A stretch of DNA of 64,000 bases from Cladopsammia gracilis. Its lineage: Eukaryota; Cnidaria; Anthozoa; Scleractinia; Dendrophylliidae. This document shows positions 38,715 to 49,245 of this stretch, one piece after another (within the stretch, counting starts at the first letter, position 1; each line of letters begins with the position of its first letter). Location: the NCBI GenBank assembly GCA_022457155.1, contig JAJGOT010000287.1, positions 403,501 to 467,500 on the forward strand. The letters run 5' to 3'. The notes under the pieces are model-generated. The model did not search any database. It saw only the letters and a list, made by a program, of their open reading frames with translations, and was not told the DNA's origin. The position numbers and the translations under genes were made by a program.

Positions 38715-39119
38715 ATGCCTAAGTCTGCCTCAACACTACAAAATCAAATCGAGACGTGTGAAAGGAACATGAGGGAAGCATTGGCTCAATGTGCATTGCA
38801 TGCCGGCAACCAGGATTTCGTGTTTACTTTCAGTATCAAACAATTCGTCAATGGTATTACAACAGATGATCCTTATGCCACTGCTGACGCGATAACCAAA
38901 GTCATCGATTTGTTCAAGGAGGTCGATAAAATCCTGGCCTTAGAAAAGAAGAGACGACAGTATGTGAATGAGCTGAGAAAGATATTGGAATCAAGAGATC
39001 GAAAAGAAACGTTGAAGCATCTAACTACTATGAATTCCTTCAAGAGAAAAGTAGCGTCACCATTGAAAATACCTTCACCTACTAACAGCCAAGAAGAGAA
39101 CAAAAGTTTGGAACAATAA
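38715..39119 (+). CDS. 134-residue helical protein, unknown
   Basis: The start at 38715 (MPKSAS) was preferred over an ATG 60 bp upstream because the preceding residues look like non-coding sequence. Predicted helical, with charged 'LFKEVDKILALEKKRRQYVNEL' in the middle and a basic Ser/Pro tail. No motif recognised. It is on the same strand as, and 76 bp before, the VLTF3-like gene. Confidence 0.5.
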   Translation: MPKSASTLQNQIETCERNMREALAQCALHAGNQDFVFTFSIKQFVNGITTDDPYATADAITKVIDLFKEVDKILALEKKRRQYVNELRKILESRDRKETLKHLTTMNSFKRKVASPLKIPSPTNSQEENKSLEQ

Positions 39120-39195
39120 TATTTTTATAGCAAAGCAATAGGAACATTAGAATGCGTTTATATGTAAAATATAATATGTTATAATAGTATATAGA

Positions 39196-39765
39196 ATGAG
39201 TTGTGATTCATATATTCATGACGAGTTAATAGCTATTGGTATTGTGATTTGTGATTTTTGTAATCAGCAATTAGTTGAGATTAAATCTGTAGATGAAGCA
39301 TGTTGTAAAAATAAAAAGGTTATTAATAATGATGGAAAGAATGTTTGTCTTTCTTGTGGCGGTGTTATTGGTTATGATTTGGTAAATCCATATATAGACG
39401 TGAATGAGAACAAATATAAAATTACGAGAAAGAGTTTTTATATAAGAAAATATCATATTTTAAATGTTGTCAATCGTATAACAGAACATAATCGAATCCA
39501 AATCACTCATGACAAAAGAGACAAAATCCTTCAAATATTTTCTTTTATCGATTCAGTATTAGAACAGGTTAACAATGGTCGTAAACGTGTGATAAATATC
39601 AAATATATTTTGAGACAAATATTCCAAATTTTACAATTACCATATGAAATTATACCACTATCCAAATCAAAGAAGACGTTGCGCTTCTATGATCAATATT
39701 GGAAACAGGTTTATAATTTAATAGAGAATGATATAGCCCATATTATACCGAAGAGGCTTCCTTGA
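39196..39765 (+). CDS. VLTF3-like late transcription factor (zinc ribbon), second element
   Basis: 189 codons, intact. The zinc ribbon is formed by 'CDFCNQ' (residues about 14-19) and 'CLSCGG' (about 52-57). A tyrosine/lysine-rich linker follows, then the helical domain 'INIKYILRQIFQILQLPYEI' with 'LSKSKKTLRFYDQYWKQVY', a pattern I associate with the VLTF3 family of poxviruses and other large DNA viruses. A viral late-gene transcription role is inferred. The upstream sequence is very AT-rich (TTATAATAGTATATAGA). Its end overlaps the convergent membrane-protein gene by 23 bp. The protein is diverged from the VLTF3-like protein at 7645-8316 but has the same layout. Confidence 0.75.
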   Translation: MSCDSYIHDELIAIGIVICDFCNQQLVEIKSVDEACCKNKKVINNDGKNVCLSCGGVIGYDLVNPYIDVNENKYKITRKSFYIRKYHILNVVNRITEHNRIQITHDKRDKILQIFSFIDSVLEQVNNGRKRVINIKYILRQIFQILQLPYEIIPLSKSKKTLRFYDQYWKQVYNLIENDIAHIIPKRLP

Positions 39766-40244
39766 ATGTTTTGAAATATACCTTATCAAATTTATCAACA
39801 ATAGGACAAAAATCTATTATGAATTCATCAATTAGTTTCATTTCAGTAAGAAATTCCTTGCGGTTGAATTCAGCACCTCTTAAACAGGACCGTAAGTCAA
39901 CCAATATTTTTTGATATGTTGTATACGCAAAGCGAGACATTTCGATTTTGCGTTTGTAATTCTTTATTTCGATATATGTTTTGATAAGCATTCCACCACC
40001 GGTTATGCATCCTAATATAATCGGGTTCAAAGTAACCGTTCCAGCAATTGTTCCTGACACTACTAAAGACGCAGCAGTTAAATTTATGGCGAGATTCAAT
40101 CTTTTGAAATATTTGAAGGCCTTTTTATAACACCAGAAGCGTTTATGGTAATAGTTATATAATGATTTGATTTCTTTAATCTTGTCTTAATGTTTTGTCT
40201 ATGTGATTGAATTCGAAAATGCTTTTCTTACGTTGGTCTGTCAT
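39743..40244 (-). pseudogene. Membrane-associated protein (same family as 8632-9312), frameshifted
   Basis: The readable frame has no ATG. It begins with a basic/aromatic segment ('FWCYKKAFKYFKR'), then about 45 hydrophobic residues ('INLTAASLVVSGTIAGTVTL', 'GCITGGG'), then 'YKRKIEMSRFAYTTYQKIL' and an acidic end. A better start is the ATG near 40244, preceded by TATATACAT, whose frame runs into a stop near 40185; a small indel there would link the two. Layout and gene order (beside VLTF3) match the 226-codon protein of the first element. Function unknown. Confidence 0.6.
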
Positions 40245-40263
40245 ATGTATATAGTGTGGATAA

Positions 40264-41272
40264 TTATGTACTGTACAAAATTACAAAATCTACGTTGGAA
40301 ATCGGAACCGTCGTATCTGCAGTTACATGAGTAAGCTTAATAGACTGTAAATCAGAAATTTTTTTGTTTAATGTTGCTATTATTATGTTTGGTGTGGCAA
40401 GAAAATTTATATTTATAATAAAATCTGGAAAAGCCGAATTTTGAGTAAATGTCATTCGACTATTTATTTGACTACTTTGGCCGTTGTTGAACAATCTTAT
40501 TTGGAACACTGTTGTATTATTAAGTGCACTTGATATCTGAACATTGTCTTCATCAATTAATAAGCCATTTTCATTGACTGACCCTCGCAATATTTTTTTG
40601 TCAGTAACATTGTAAATTAGGAGTCGATTTTGATTGATTAATGTTTGAAGTTGTATAATGGTTGTTTGAAGTTGTGTGATTGTTGTTTGAAGTTGATTGT
40701 TTGTTGTTTGAAGTTTTGTTATTTCGGAAGAATTGACAATCTTATGTTCATTCATATCCAAATCAGTTTGCATAACCATTTTCTGATTTTCAAAAATATA
40801 AGGTGTATCATACACATTTGAATTAATATCTGAAGCAAAATTTTTGATACCATAAACGATTAGATATGCTTTATTCACATGTCCTTGTGTTATACTTCCA
40901 TGAAGATCTACCATTATATATTCAGGTGGTGATATCTGATACTTATGTAAATGAATAATGCTTTTTGTATAGCCATTGGTATTAAATATCTTTGTGCTTT
41001 GTTGCCCGATATTCAGAGATGTTGATACAACATTCACAGATGTTGAACTAATGAGAGCTTTATCTGGAACAAAAAATTCAATTACCATAGTGTATTCACC
41101 TGTAGGAAGTTTGTATGCATTAAAACCTATCCTTGATCTGAAGTCATTCTTCTTGTCTATTGTAAGATTTATATCACGCTTTTTTGTTGAATAAATGTGG
41201 TGAATTGGGATAATTAACAATACCATTCACTATAATATTATTTTCTGATGAGCTCTCATCAACATCTTCCAT
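40264..41272 (-). pseudogene. Fibre-like virion protein with coiled-coil stalk, one frameshift
   Basis: The main frame (40264-41226) has a beta-rich N-terminal part and then 'MVMQTDLDMNEHKIVNSSEI', a kind of segment I associate with fibre proteins of such elements. Next come about 40 residues of heptad-like LQTT repeats (coiled coil, with matching DNA repeats at 40640-40720) and a C-terminal beta-rich domain of about 110 residues that could be a trimeric knob. A better ATG at 41272, preceded by AGGTATAA, opens another phase that joins the main frame across an A-rich run near 41175, so one indel probably breaks the 5' end. Host-attachment function is inferred from architecture only. Confidence 0.6.
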
Positions 41273-41279
41273 TTATACC

Positions 41280-41615
41280 TGGCATGAATTTGGATGTAGT
41301 TGAAATCGTAGCATTTTTCGTAGTGCACTACGGTGCTACGCGTGTTTGATATGTCGCGTGAGAGCGGTGACTTTGTTGTATTTTATCGTACGATCGTAGT
41401 GGTCGTAGGATCGTAGTGTCGTTGTGTTGCATGGAATATGATGGTATAGTTTTGCATGTCAGCATCTTGCAACGGAGGGTAGCCGTAGCTTCGAAGTTGA
41501 TTATAGATATATACGACGAGTCTCAACGTGCAATTTTTTTTTGTCATTTTATATCAGAGTTACAATTTTTTTTTGCGTTGTCATTTTTTACTGAACATTG
41601 TAGGCTCTATGTTTT
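41280..41615. other. Non-coding, rich in CTACG/CGTAG words
   Basis: Many short inverted words (CGTAGTG/CACTACG, TCGTACGATCGTAG) at 41300-41430 just right of the second virus-like element. They resemble the words in the following 125-bp repeats. It may be the end of that element or part of a separate transposon. Confidence 0.45.
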
Positions 41616-41988
41616 GCCTATTTAACAATTAAGTGCTCGTTCTGTATGCTATGACAATATGAATACTACGACCCTACGCCTTTTCCAAAGCTATTGATCT
41701 AAGTCCTCCATACTACGATCCTACGCTTTTCGTCGTGTTTGCCTATTCGACAATTAAGTGCTCGTTCTGTATGCTACGACAATATGAATACTACGACCCT
41801 ACGCCTTTTCCAAGGCTATTGATCTAAGTCCTCCATACTACGATACTACGCTTTTCGTCGTGTTTGCCTATTCGACAATTAAGTGCTCGTTCTGTATGCT
41901 ACGACAATATGAATACTACGACCCTACGCCTTTTCCAAGGCTATTGATCTAAGTCCTCCATACTACGATACTACGCTTTTCGTCGTGT
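41616..41988. repeat. Three tandem copies of a 125-bp repeat
   Basis: Copies start at 41616, 41741 and 41866 (GCCTATTxxACAATTAAGTG) and each contains GAATACTACGACCCTACGCC and CCATACTACGATxCTACGCT. Copies 2 and 3 are nearly identical, copy 1 differs by a few bases. No spacers, so not CRISPR. Confidence 0.9.
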
Positions 41989-42208
41989 GGTCACCAAAGT
42001 AAAATAATGGTAATTGAAATGTTCTAAGTCCAGTATGACACTAACTTAAAATCCATTTTTTTCCATTTAACTCGTTTTTTCCCCTACTACACCAAATACG
42101 TACTTTATGCTGCATGTGGCTATCATCACTTCAACCTCGTTGTTGTCATCACTTCTCATACTTTACTATATATACATATATATTGAAAATAGAAAAAAAA
42201 CTACTATG

Positions 42209-43175
42209 GTTATAAATGGGGTTGACAGACCTACACGACTCCTGTTGTGTGTCCATTGTACTGTTTTAAGCCTTCAAGCACGTCTTTAAGCGACTCTCTG
42301 TAATCAAAGGCTCCTTGCGAGCCAAGTCGTGAATATGAAACAACCATCGGGGACCTTTTCCTACCCTACACAAGGTGGGTACTCTTAGATTGTACATGTT
42401 ATGACTACTTCCCTTATGTTGCAGATCCACATATCAATATATTTTACCAAAGAGGATCTCTAAAACATTAAAACCTTCGTGCGTAGCTAGTATTAACACG
42501 AAGGAATGTGTTAACTAGCGAAAATGAAAATTACGGACAAACTTCGTCGCCCATTTGTTGTCGTTGGAATATCGTCGAAGGTTTGCTATGTTTTCATGAC
42601 CGTTTGGCTTCAGTTTGCCCTCCTCAGGACAAGTGGCTCCTTGACGGAACCAAAAAAATGAAAAATGAAAGGGAGTGAAGGAAAGAAAAATGATAAGCCT
42701 ACGACACGAGGTATTCCCAAGCGGTCACCCATCCAAGTACTAACCTCGCCCGACAGGGCTTAACTTCGGTGATCAGACGAGAAACAGTGTTCCTAAAGTT
42801 TACGATGAGCGAGTGACTTTTCTCCAGTAATTGCTTCATGACTTAAAAATAAGACTAGCTAAACACTAGTACCACTCGTCGCTAAAAAGTATAATGAAAG
42901 CATAAAGCTTTCCCAGTAAAACTTAAGAGAGAAATGCGCCCTTAGATCAGTTATGAAGCTAAAAATGTTTGGTGTGTAGCCAGGCATTTTAGCCAGTGTC
43001 AACTTTTTAATATCTTTTATCAGTTATGAATTTGTTCTCTTTGTTGATATTGACCTTTTGATCTCAGCGGATTATCTCTCAAATTGATAGGAGGATTTCA
43101 TGCTTTATAGAGCCGTTGGAATTATTATATTTCTTTATGCCTGTTTGGTGCTAGCTCTATTGGCATACATTGTGG
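42209..43175. repeat. Interspersed repeat, copy A (with insertions)
   Basis: The ends match the repeat at 49680-50035: GGTTATAAATGGGGTTGACA at the left and GGTGCTAGCTCTATTGGCA near the right. Compared with copy B, copy A carries an extra 547 bp at 42297-42843 and about 75 bp near 42955-43030. The 75-bp piece is bounded by ATCAGTTATGAA on both sides. No coding capacity. Confidence 0.8.
42695..42782 (-). pseudogene. 5S rRNA-derived sequence, 5' truncated
   Basis: The reverse strand reads like the 3' three quarters of 5S rRNA, including CGTCTGATCACCGAAGTTAA, GGTTAGTACTTGGATGGGTG and ACCGCTTGGGAATACC, and ends GTAGGCTT followed by ATCATTTTT, a possible Pol III terminator. The first 30-35 nt of a normal roughly 120-nt 5S are missing or unrecognisable. 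It lies inside the 547-bp insertion of copy A. It is either a 5S pseudogene or the head of a 5S-type SINE; internal promoter boxes are partly present, so transcription cannot be excluded. Confidence 0.8.
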
Positions 43176-43342
43176 TTTCTTTGTGCTCACTTTTGTTAAT
43201 CGGCTAAAGTTTGTTATCGCTTTGAAAATGCAAGGATCGTTAAATTTCTCAGGCCGTGATTTCAGTAGTGTCTAAAGTCTGCGGTGTGCAAAACTTGTAA
43301 GAAAGTGTTTCCCATCACGGATTTAGGCATCTTAGATCCAAG

Positions 43343-43596
43343 TGTTAAGGATTATTTTCTCTTCCCCATTTAGTAGAAAAGAGTTTTATGTAGAGCGAAC
43401 CGGAAATTTACTTTCACCGGAAGTCATGTTTCGCGCGCGGATTGATTGACATATTGACATTTACAGTTTCAAATAAAAGTTCCCGGATTGCGGGGAGTGG
43501 TTGTTTCGTCGTAGTTTTTCTCGGGAAATTTGTCAGTGGAACTTGGAATCTTTTCGGATTTTCGAACGGGAAAAATAAGGAACCTAAGGAGAAACA
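43343..43596 (+). repeat. BEL/Pao 5' LTR (254 bp)
   Basis: Begins TG and ends CA. Differs from the 3' LTR by one substitution near 43490, the last base, and lack of a 29-bp segment. Confidence 0.88.
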
Positions 43597-43761
43597 TAAA
43601 TTGGTCCTTCGAGCCGGATCAAATGGATTGAAAGTTGGATTATTCAAAGGAAAACGGTTTTGGACGTGGAGCGGATGTGTGTGGCGCGTTTACAGTGGTG
43701 TTGTTTTTGTCAAAGGTGAGGAAATTTTGTAGATTCTGTTAAGGAAAATCAGTGGAAAAAC

Positions 43762-46700
43762 ATGCCAGACAACGAGGAAAATTCAGTCGAAGAACCCATG
43801 ATGAAACTGGAAGGTTTAAAAGCGGAAAAACGAAAATTGAAAGGGGCGATAACAAGACAGCTAAACGAATTAGCGGGTCGTGTTGCTGGCGTCAGCGGCG
43901 GCGTTGAACCAAGGAGTTTGGAGCGTTTGGAAAACTTAAGGAAAAAACTTTCGAAATATTGGAAGAATTACGGGCGTTGTATCAGGAACTGATAAACACT
44001 GAATTGCAAGTTAAAGTCGGGGATGAAGAGGACGAGTTAAACGAGAGAATTGAAGCCGAAGCTAGCGCCGCTCGTCGCGTTTTGACTTCAGTTACACTGA
44101 GGTCAAGACAGCCGGTAAGTCCACCTCCCTACTCAAGTAGTTCTAACACAAGTTTACAGCGTAGAAATGGCGATAGTGGGGTGAATAACCTAGAATGAAT
44201 TCGCATTCCAACTTTTAGCGGGAACAAAACTGAACTTCAGCACTGGAATGCTACATTTACGAGTTGTGTGGATGCAACTGCAATGTCTGCTCAGTTCAAA
44301 ATGTTAAGATTGGAGGCATGTTTAGCGGGGGAAGCCCTAGAAACGATTAAAGGTTTAGGGTTTATGAGGCAGCGAAGTCGAGGTTATTGAGGAAATACGG
44401 TGGAAATAGACGGGAAATTCAGAGTCATGTTGACGAGTTAATCAAAATGAAACCAATCAGAGAAGAAAATGCCAAAGAATTGGAGAAATTTGCAGACATG
44501 CTAGAGCGGGCAGTGATTAATCTGCAGGAAAACAATCGAGCGGCGGATTTAGAAGCGGGAACTTTGTACACTATTATCCTTGAAAAACTGCCGGAGAAAT
44601 TATTGTCCAAATACATTCGATGGGTAAAGGAAAACCGAAGGATCGAGTCTCTCATTACACTCAAAGATTGGACTGCTGAAGAGGCTGAATACCAGATTCA
44701 GGCCACCGAAATTAAACATGGATTAAAGTCAGCAAATTCTTATGGGAAATTGCATGACAAAAGAAGTAAGTCATTCGGAATCAACCAAGATGAGGATAAA
44801 AAGAAAGGGGCATGCAAGGTTTGTGGTGCAAGTCATGCTGTCTGGAATTGTGATGTCTTTAAGAGCAGAAGTATTCAGGAAAAATGGGCTACTTCAAAGA
44901 AGCTAGGACTCTGTTACAGGTGTTTGGGTGATGATCACCTAGGCAGGGAGTGCCCCAGAAGTAGAGTGTGTAATATTGATGGATGCAGGGACAGGCACAA
45001 CCGACTGTTACACAGTAATCGAACTGGAACCAACTCTCAGTCTCGTCCTCAGGGAACTCAGCCTCAGGGAACTCAGTCTCAGGGAACCCAGTCTCAGGGA
45101 ACCCAGCCTCAGGGAACTCAACGTCAGGGAACCCAGCCTCAGGGAGCCCAGCCTCAGTCAACACAGCTTCAGTTAACAAGAACAATTCCAGGAAGACGGG
45201 AAGTCCAGTCAAACAGAAATGACAACACTCTGACACAGGGAACTCAAAGACCAGGCAGCAGGCATAGCACGGAGGGGGATGCTAACACCAACTCGACTTC
45301 GCTCAAGATACAGAAGGCAGAAAAAGTGGCACTGCGAACTGTTCCAGTAATCCTGAAGCATGGTAAGAAGAGAATGCTTGTAAATTGTTTCTTGGATGAG
45401 GGTAGTGACACCACGTATGTTAATGAAGATGTATTTGAGGAGCTCGGTGTCAAAGGGGAAAAAGACTTGATAACTGTGAACGTTGCTAATGATCAGGAAG
45501 TTACTTTTCCCTCCATGACATTCGCCATTGGATTAGAGAGTGTTGATGGGAGTTTGGACGCTAAGATTGTAGCACAGTCCTCTGAGAAAATTTGTGGTGG
45601 GATGAAAGCAGTTGACTGGGTTAGGATCAAGGGCAATTGGAACCATTTGCAAGACATACCATTCGCAAAGCTCACAAACCGGGAAAAGATCGATGTGTTG
45701 CTCGGGACTGATAATTATCATTTGATGTACCCCAAGAAAGAAGTGATCGGTGGAGCCGGGGAGCCATGTGCACGACTTTGTCCTCTAGGGCGGACTGCAG
45801 TGGGGAAGATAAATATGGAGAACACAGGAGCAGATCACAACACCAGTTTATGTCATACTTTTCGCATGCAACAGTTTGATGAAGTGGCACCGACAGTGGA
45901 ACAGTCGGATGATTTAAATGCGACTTTGAAGACATTCTGGGACCTAGAGACTATGGGGATTACACCTCCTAAACCGGTGATGACTCCTGATGAATCCGCT
46001 GCTTGGCACAAAGTGAGCAAGTCAATTAGGTTCGAGGATGATCATTACGTAGTAGCTGTTCCTTGGCGGAATGAGCGACCGAGTCTTCCAAACAACAGGC
46101 CGTTAGCTGAGAAGCGCTTGGAGTCTACAGAGCGAAAATTAGCAAAGAACCCAGAAATAGCAGAGTCCTATCAGAAAGTTATTGAAGAATATTTGGAGAA
46201 GAATTACATCCGTCGAGTGCCGCTAGACGAGCCGACACCCACTGAAGAATGGTTACTTCCTCATTTTCCAGTTGTGCGCGCTGACAGGTCCACAACGGAA
46301 ACGAGTATTGTGTTTGTGTGCATTGTGTATTGTGAAAACGAGTATTGTGTTTGCTAAGTTTTTGCTGTGTTTGCTAAGTGTCAGCTAAGTTTCAGGGAAA
46401 GAGTTTGAACAGCGAAGCATTGCCAGGACCGAAATTGCAGGCAGAAATGTTTAGCATTCCACGGTTAGAGCTCATGGGAGCACTGATTGGTCTCAGACTG
46501 ACATTGAAGATATGTGCAGCGCTGGAGATTCCCAGGAACAAAGCCACATTTTGGGTGGACAGTGTAAATGTCGGTTTTTGGATCCAAGGAAAGAGTCGAA
46601 ATTTCAAACCGTTTGTATCCCATCGGGTTGGAGAAATTCATGACGAGTCCAGTCCAGACCAATGGCGATATGTTTCAACCAAACTTAACCCTGCGGATCA

Positions 46701-48138
46701 AGGGACCCGAGGAGCCTTAGTTCAAGAACTAGTAAATGATGACTGCTGGTGGCATGGACCCCCGTTTCTAAAGAGTGGAGAAGATGAGTGGCCAGAAAGG
46801 AAATTTGGAAAAGCCCCGGAAGCTCACAAGGAAGTTAAATCAGAGAAACGAGAACAGTTCGTGGGAAAGGAGCTAAGCGAGAATGCACAGAGCTATTATG
46901 TGGAAACAGTTAAACGAAAGTGCCTACCAGATCCAATGGAGTATTCAAAATGGTACAGGATTCAGTCAAAAGGAAAGTTGGAGATCGGAATCTCTTTGGT
47001 GCGGGTGACCGGTTGGATTAACCGATTCTTAGCGAATGTCAGAAAGTCTCAACATGATCGAGAAAGTGGCGAGTTGAACCCAAGGGAACTTAAACAAGCA
47101 GAAGAGCAAATCATCAAGACGACTCAACAAGAGTGTTTTCCTGGTGAAATAAGAGCACTTGAAAACAACAAGCCTCTTCCCAGCAAGAGTGCATTACTTA
47201 AAATTACGCCGAAGCTCTATGGAGGACTCCTCAGATGAAACACGCGACTGCGATATTCAGATGATTTGCCAGAAGAGACGAAGTTTCCAATCATCCTTCC
47301 AAAGAACCACACCGTTAACAAGTTAATTGTGAAGTATCACCATGAGATGGAAGGTCACGAGATGGGAGTGAACTTTACATTGAACCATCTACGAGAGAAG
47401 TACTTTGTGATTCAAGGACGACAGCAAGTAAAGAGATGTATCAAGGAATGTGCGAAATGCAACAGGCGATTCAGGAGCTGTCCAGCACGACAGCAGATGG
47501 CACAATTACCCAGAATTCGACTAGAGATGACCCAGAAACCCTTTGCCAATTGTGCAAAAGATTTCGCAGGACCATTCTACACAATGCAAGGACGAGGCAG
47601 ACCACGGGTGAAGCGTTACCTATGCCTATTTGTGTGTTTACAGACACACTGTTGTCACTTAGAAATGGCAACTTCCCTGGAGACGGATGCCTTCTTAAAT
47701 GCACTGACACGTATGGTGGCTCGACGAGGATGGCCTAAATTGATGCTCAGTGACAATGGAAGTAACTACGTTGGAGCAGCACGAGAAATCAAAGAGCTAG
47801 TGGAGAGCATGGACCAGGAAAAAATTGAAAGGCTGACTTCCAACCAAAGAATTGATTGGCAGTTCAACCCACCAGCAGCACCACACTTCGGCGGTGTATT
47901 TGAAAGAATGATAAAGTCAGCCAAGAGAGCAGTTTTAAAACAAGCCGATGTCAACGATGAGGAGTTACAAACAGTGTTTACAGGAGCTGAGAGTTTGTTG
48001 AATTCCAGGCCTCTAACTACAGTTTGTGGAGATGTCAACGACGAGCCTGTGTTGACCCCAAACCACTTCTTAATTGGTCAAGTGGGTGGTGAGCTAGCTC
48101 CTGATACAGTTGAACCTTTGGAAGCTGAAGTGCCCTAA
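43762..48138 (+). pseudogene. BEL/Pao gag-pol polyprotein, RT core deleted, several breaks
   Basis: Gag (43762-44840) resembles the DUF1759 region and has a phase change near 43970 and stops near 44196 and 44390. Two zinc knuckles follow (CKVCGASHAVWNC, about 44815; CYRCLGDDHLGREC, about 44911). Then come a Gln/Thr repeat tract (PQGTQ units, 45050-45175) and an aspartic protease 'FLDEGSDTTYV' (about 45390) with DEG where DSG/DTG is usual. The start of the reverse transcriptase ('FPVVRADRSTTETSIVF') runs into duplicated filler and a stop at 46357. The next frame jumps from 'GPKLQ' directly to the RNase H segment 'SIPRLELMGALIGLRLTLKI', so the catalytic palm is missing. A TGA at 47236 precedes the integrase (His/Cys finger; Asp in 'CAKDFAGPF', Asp in 'LSDNGSNYVG', Glu in 'GGVFERMIK'), which ends at 48138. 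Confidence 0.88.
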
Positions 48139-48364
48139 GTGGGCAGACTGAACAATGACACTAGCCAGTTATGTTCGTAAGCGATTTGTACCATGAACAC
48201 TTGGAGGAGCATTTGAACAATTTTCCTTATTTTGTCAGAGATTTTAAGTCAGATTCAACATGAACACTTACAGGAACATTTGAGCAATTTTCCTTTATTT
48301 TGTAACAGAGATTGATTGAGTCAATGTTGGATTTTCAGTGAATTGCAAATCCAGGAGGGGGAAA

Positions 48365-48647
48365 TGTTAAGGATTATTTTCTCTTCCCCATTTAGTAGAA
48401 AAGAGTTTTATGTAGAGCGAACCGGAAATTTACTTTCACCGGAAGTCATGTTTCGCGCGCGGATTGATTGACATATTGACATTTACAGTTTCAAATAAAA
48501 GTTCCCGGATTTCGGGGAGTAGCGCTTACGCCATGAAAAAATCTTGTGTGGTTGTTTCGTCGTAGTTTTTCTCGGGAAATTTGTCAGTGGAACTTGGAAT
48601 CTTTTCGGATTTTCGAACGGGAAAAATAAGGAACCTAAGGAGAAACG
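48365..48647 (+). repeat. BEL/Pao 3' LTR (283 bp)
   Basis: Same as the 5' LTR except a 29-bp segment (AGCGCTTACGCCATGAAAAA and following) inserted near 48520, one substitution, and G as last base. Confidence 0.88.
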
Positions 48648-48886
48648 CCAAGTCTCAAAAAGCCGTAGTCGTCACAATTCCACTGCAATGGAATAATGGA
48701 TTCTTGCAATAATTTTTAGCTCCTTAGTTAGATCTGTAGTTGAGTAGTGTGTCTCAGTGGAACTAGGATAAACCTCCGTTGTTTTGTAATAGCATTTGAT
48801 TTGGCACCCAATAGATAATCTACAGCATGGTCGCTGTTTTGTAAATCTCAAGGATGCTAGTATGTTCTTCTCTCCATGTTTAGATG

Positions 48887-49245
48887 TTTACAGCCATGCT
48901 CCGTCACGCGTGACCAGTAATCACAAGACTGAAATGAACATTTGAATATTTCTTTGTAACGTCCGAGATTTGAATGAAACCTTGAAGATCTCTCTGGAAA
49001 ACACTTTGAAAGTCACGAGTTAATGGAAAAATAACTTCGCTACACGCATAAAAAAACAAATATTGTTCGGATATGTAACATTTCAAATAAAGTGATATTT
49101 TGTTGCTCTTTGTTTCCGAAAATGCGGTAAAATTCTTACGGGAATTCCGAATCTCGGAATGAATTTACAAAACCGACGCGTAAACTTGAGAAATCCATTC
49201 AAATTTTCAAAAATACTGGTCACGCGTGACGGAGCATGGCTGTAA
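48887..49245. mobile_element. MITE with about 30-bp TIRs and TA flanks
   Basis: About 30 bp starting CAGCCATGCTCCGTCACGCG (48890-48918) is repeated in inverse at 49214-49243, and both ends are flanked by TA. Size 0.36 kb, no coding. Tc1/mariner-type by the TA target, which is an inference. Confidence 0.85.

Larger units (their letters stand above)
33890..41272. mobile_element. Second, degraded Polinton/adintovirus-like element (AT-rich)
   Basis: A cluster of six genes: a protein-primed family B polymerase, a SAP-like protein, a 134-codon protein, a VLTF3-like factor, a membrane protein and a fibre-like protein. Its gene families overlap with the 5961-23006 element (VLTF3 next to the same membrane protein), but the polymerase is of a different subtype and the DNA is markedly more AT-rich. 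No MCP, ATPase or integrase remains, and I could not find terminal repeats; the limits given are just the outermost genes. Many frameshifts show an older insertion. Confidence 0.75.
43343..48647 (+). mobile_element. BEL/Pao LTR retrotransposon, 5.3 kb, internally deleted
   Basis: Two LTRs starting TGTTAAGGATTATTTTCTCT flank a gag-pol region. A 5-bp target duplication CCAAG lies at 43338-43342 and 48648-48652. A primer-binding-site-like TTGGTCCTTCGAGCCGGA is at 43601-43618 and a polypurine tract AGGAGGGGGAAA at 48353-48364. Near-identical LTRs mean recent insertion, yet the reverse transcriptase core is gone. Confidence 0.93.

Noticed and set aside
41616..41988. Direct repeats suggesting a CRISPR array
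   Set aside because: The 125-bp copies are contiguous with no unique spacers, and the context is an animal genome.
42695..42782. Functional 5S rRNA gene
   Set aside because: The 5' quarter of the gene is missing and it sits inside a transposon-like insertion.
44889..45236. Minus-strand frame with EAGFPE repeats
   Set aside because: Antisense shadow of the PQGTQ repeats in the BEL polyprotein.
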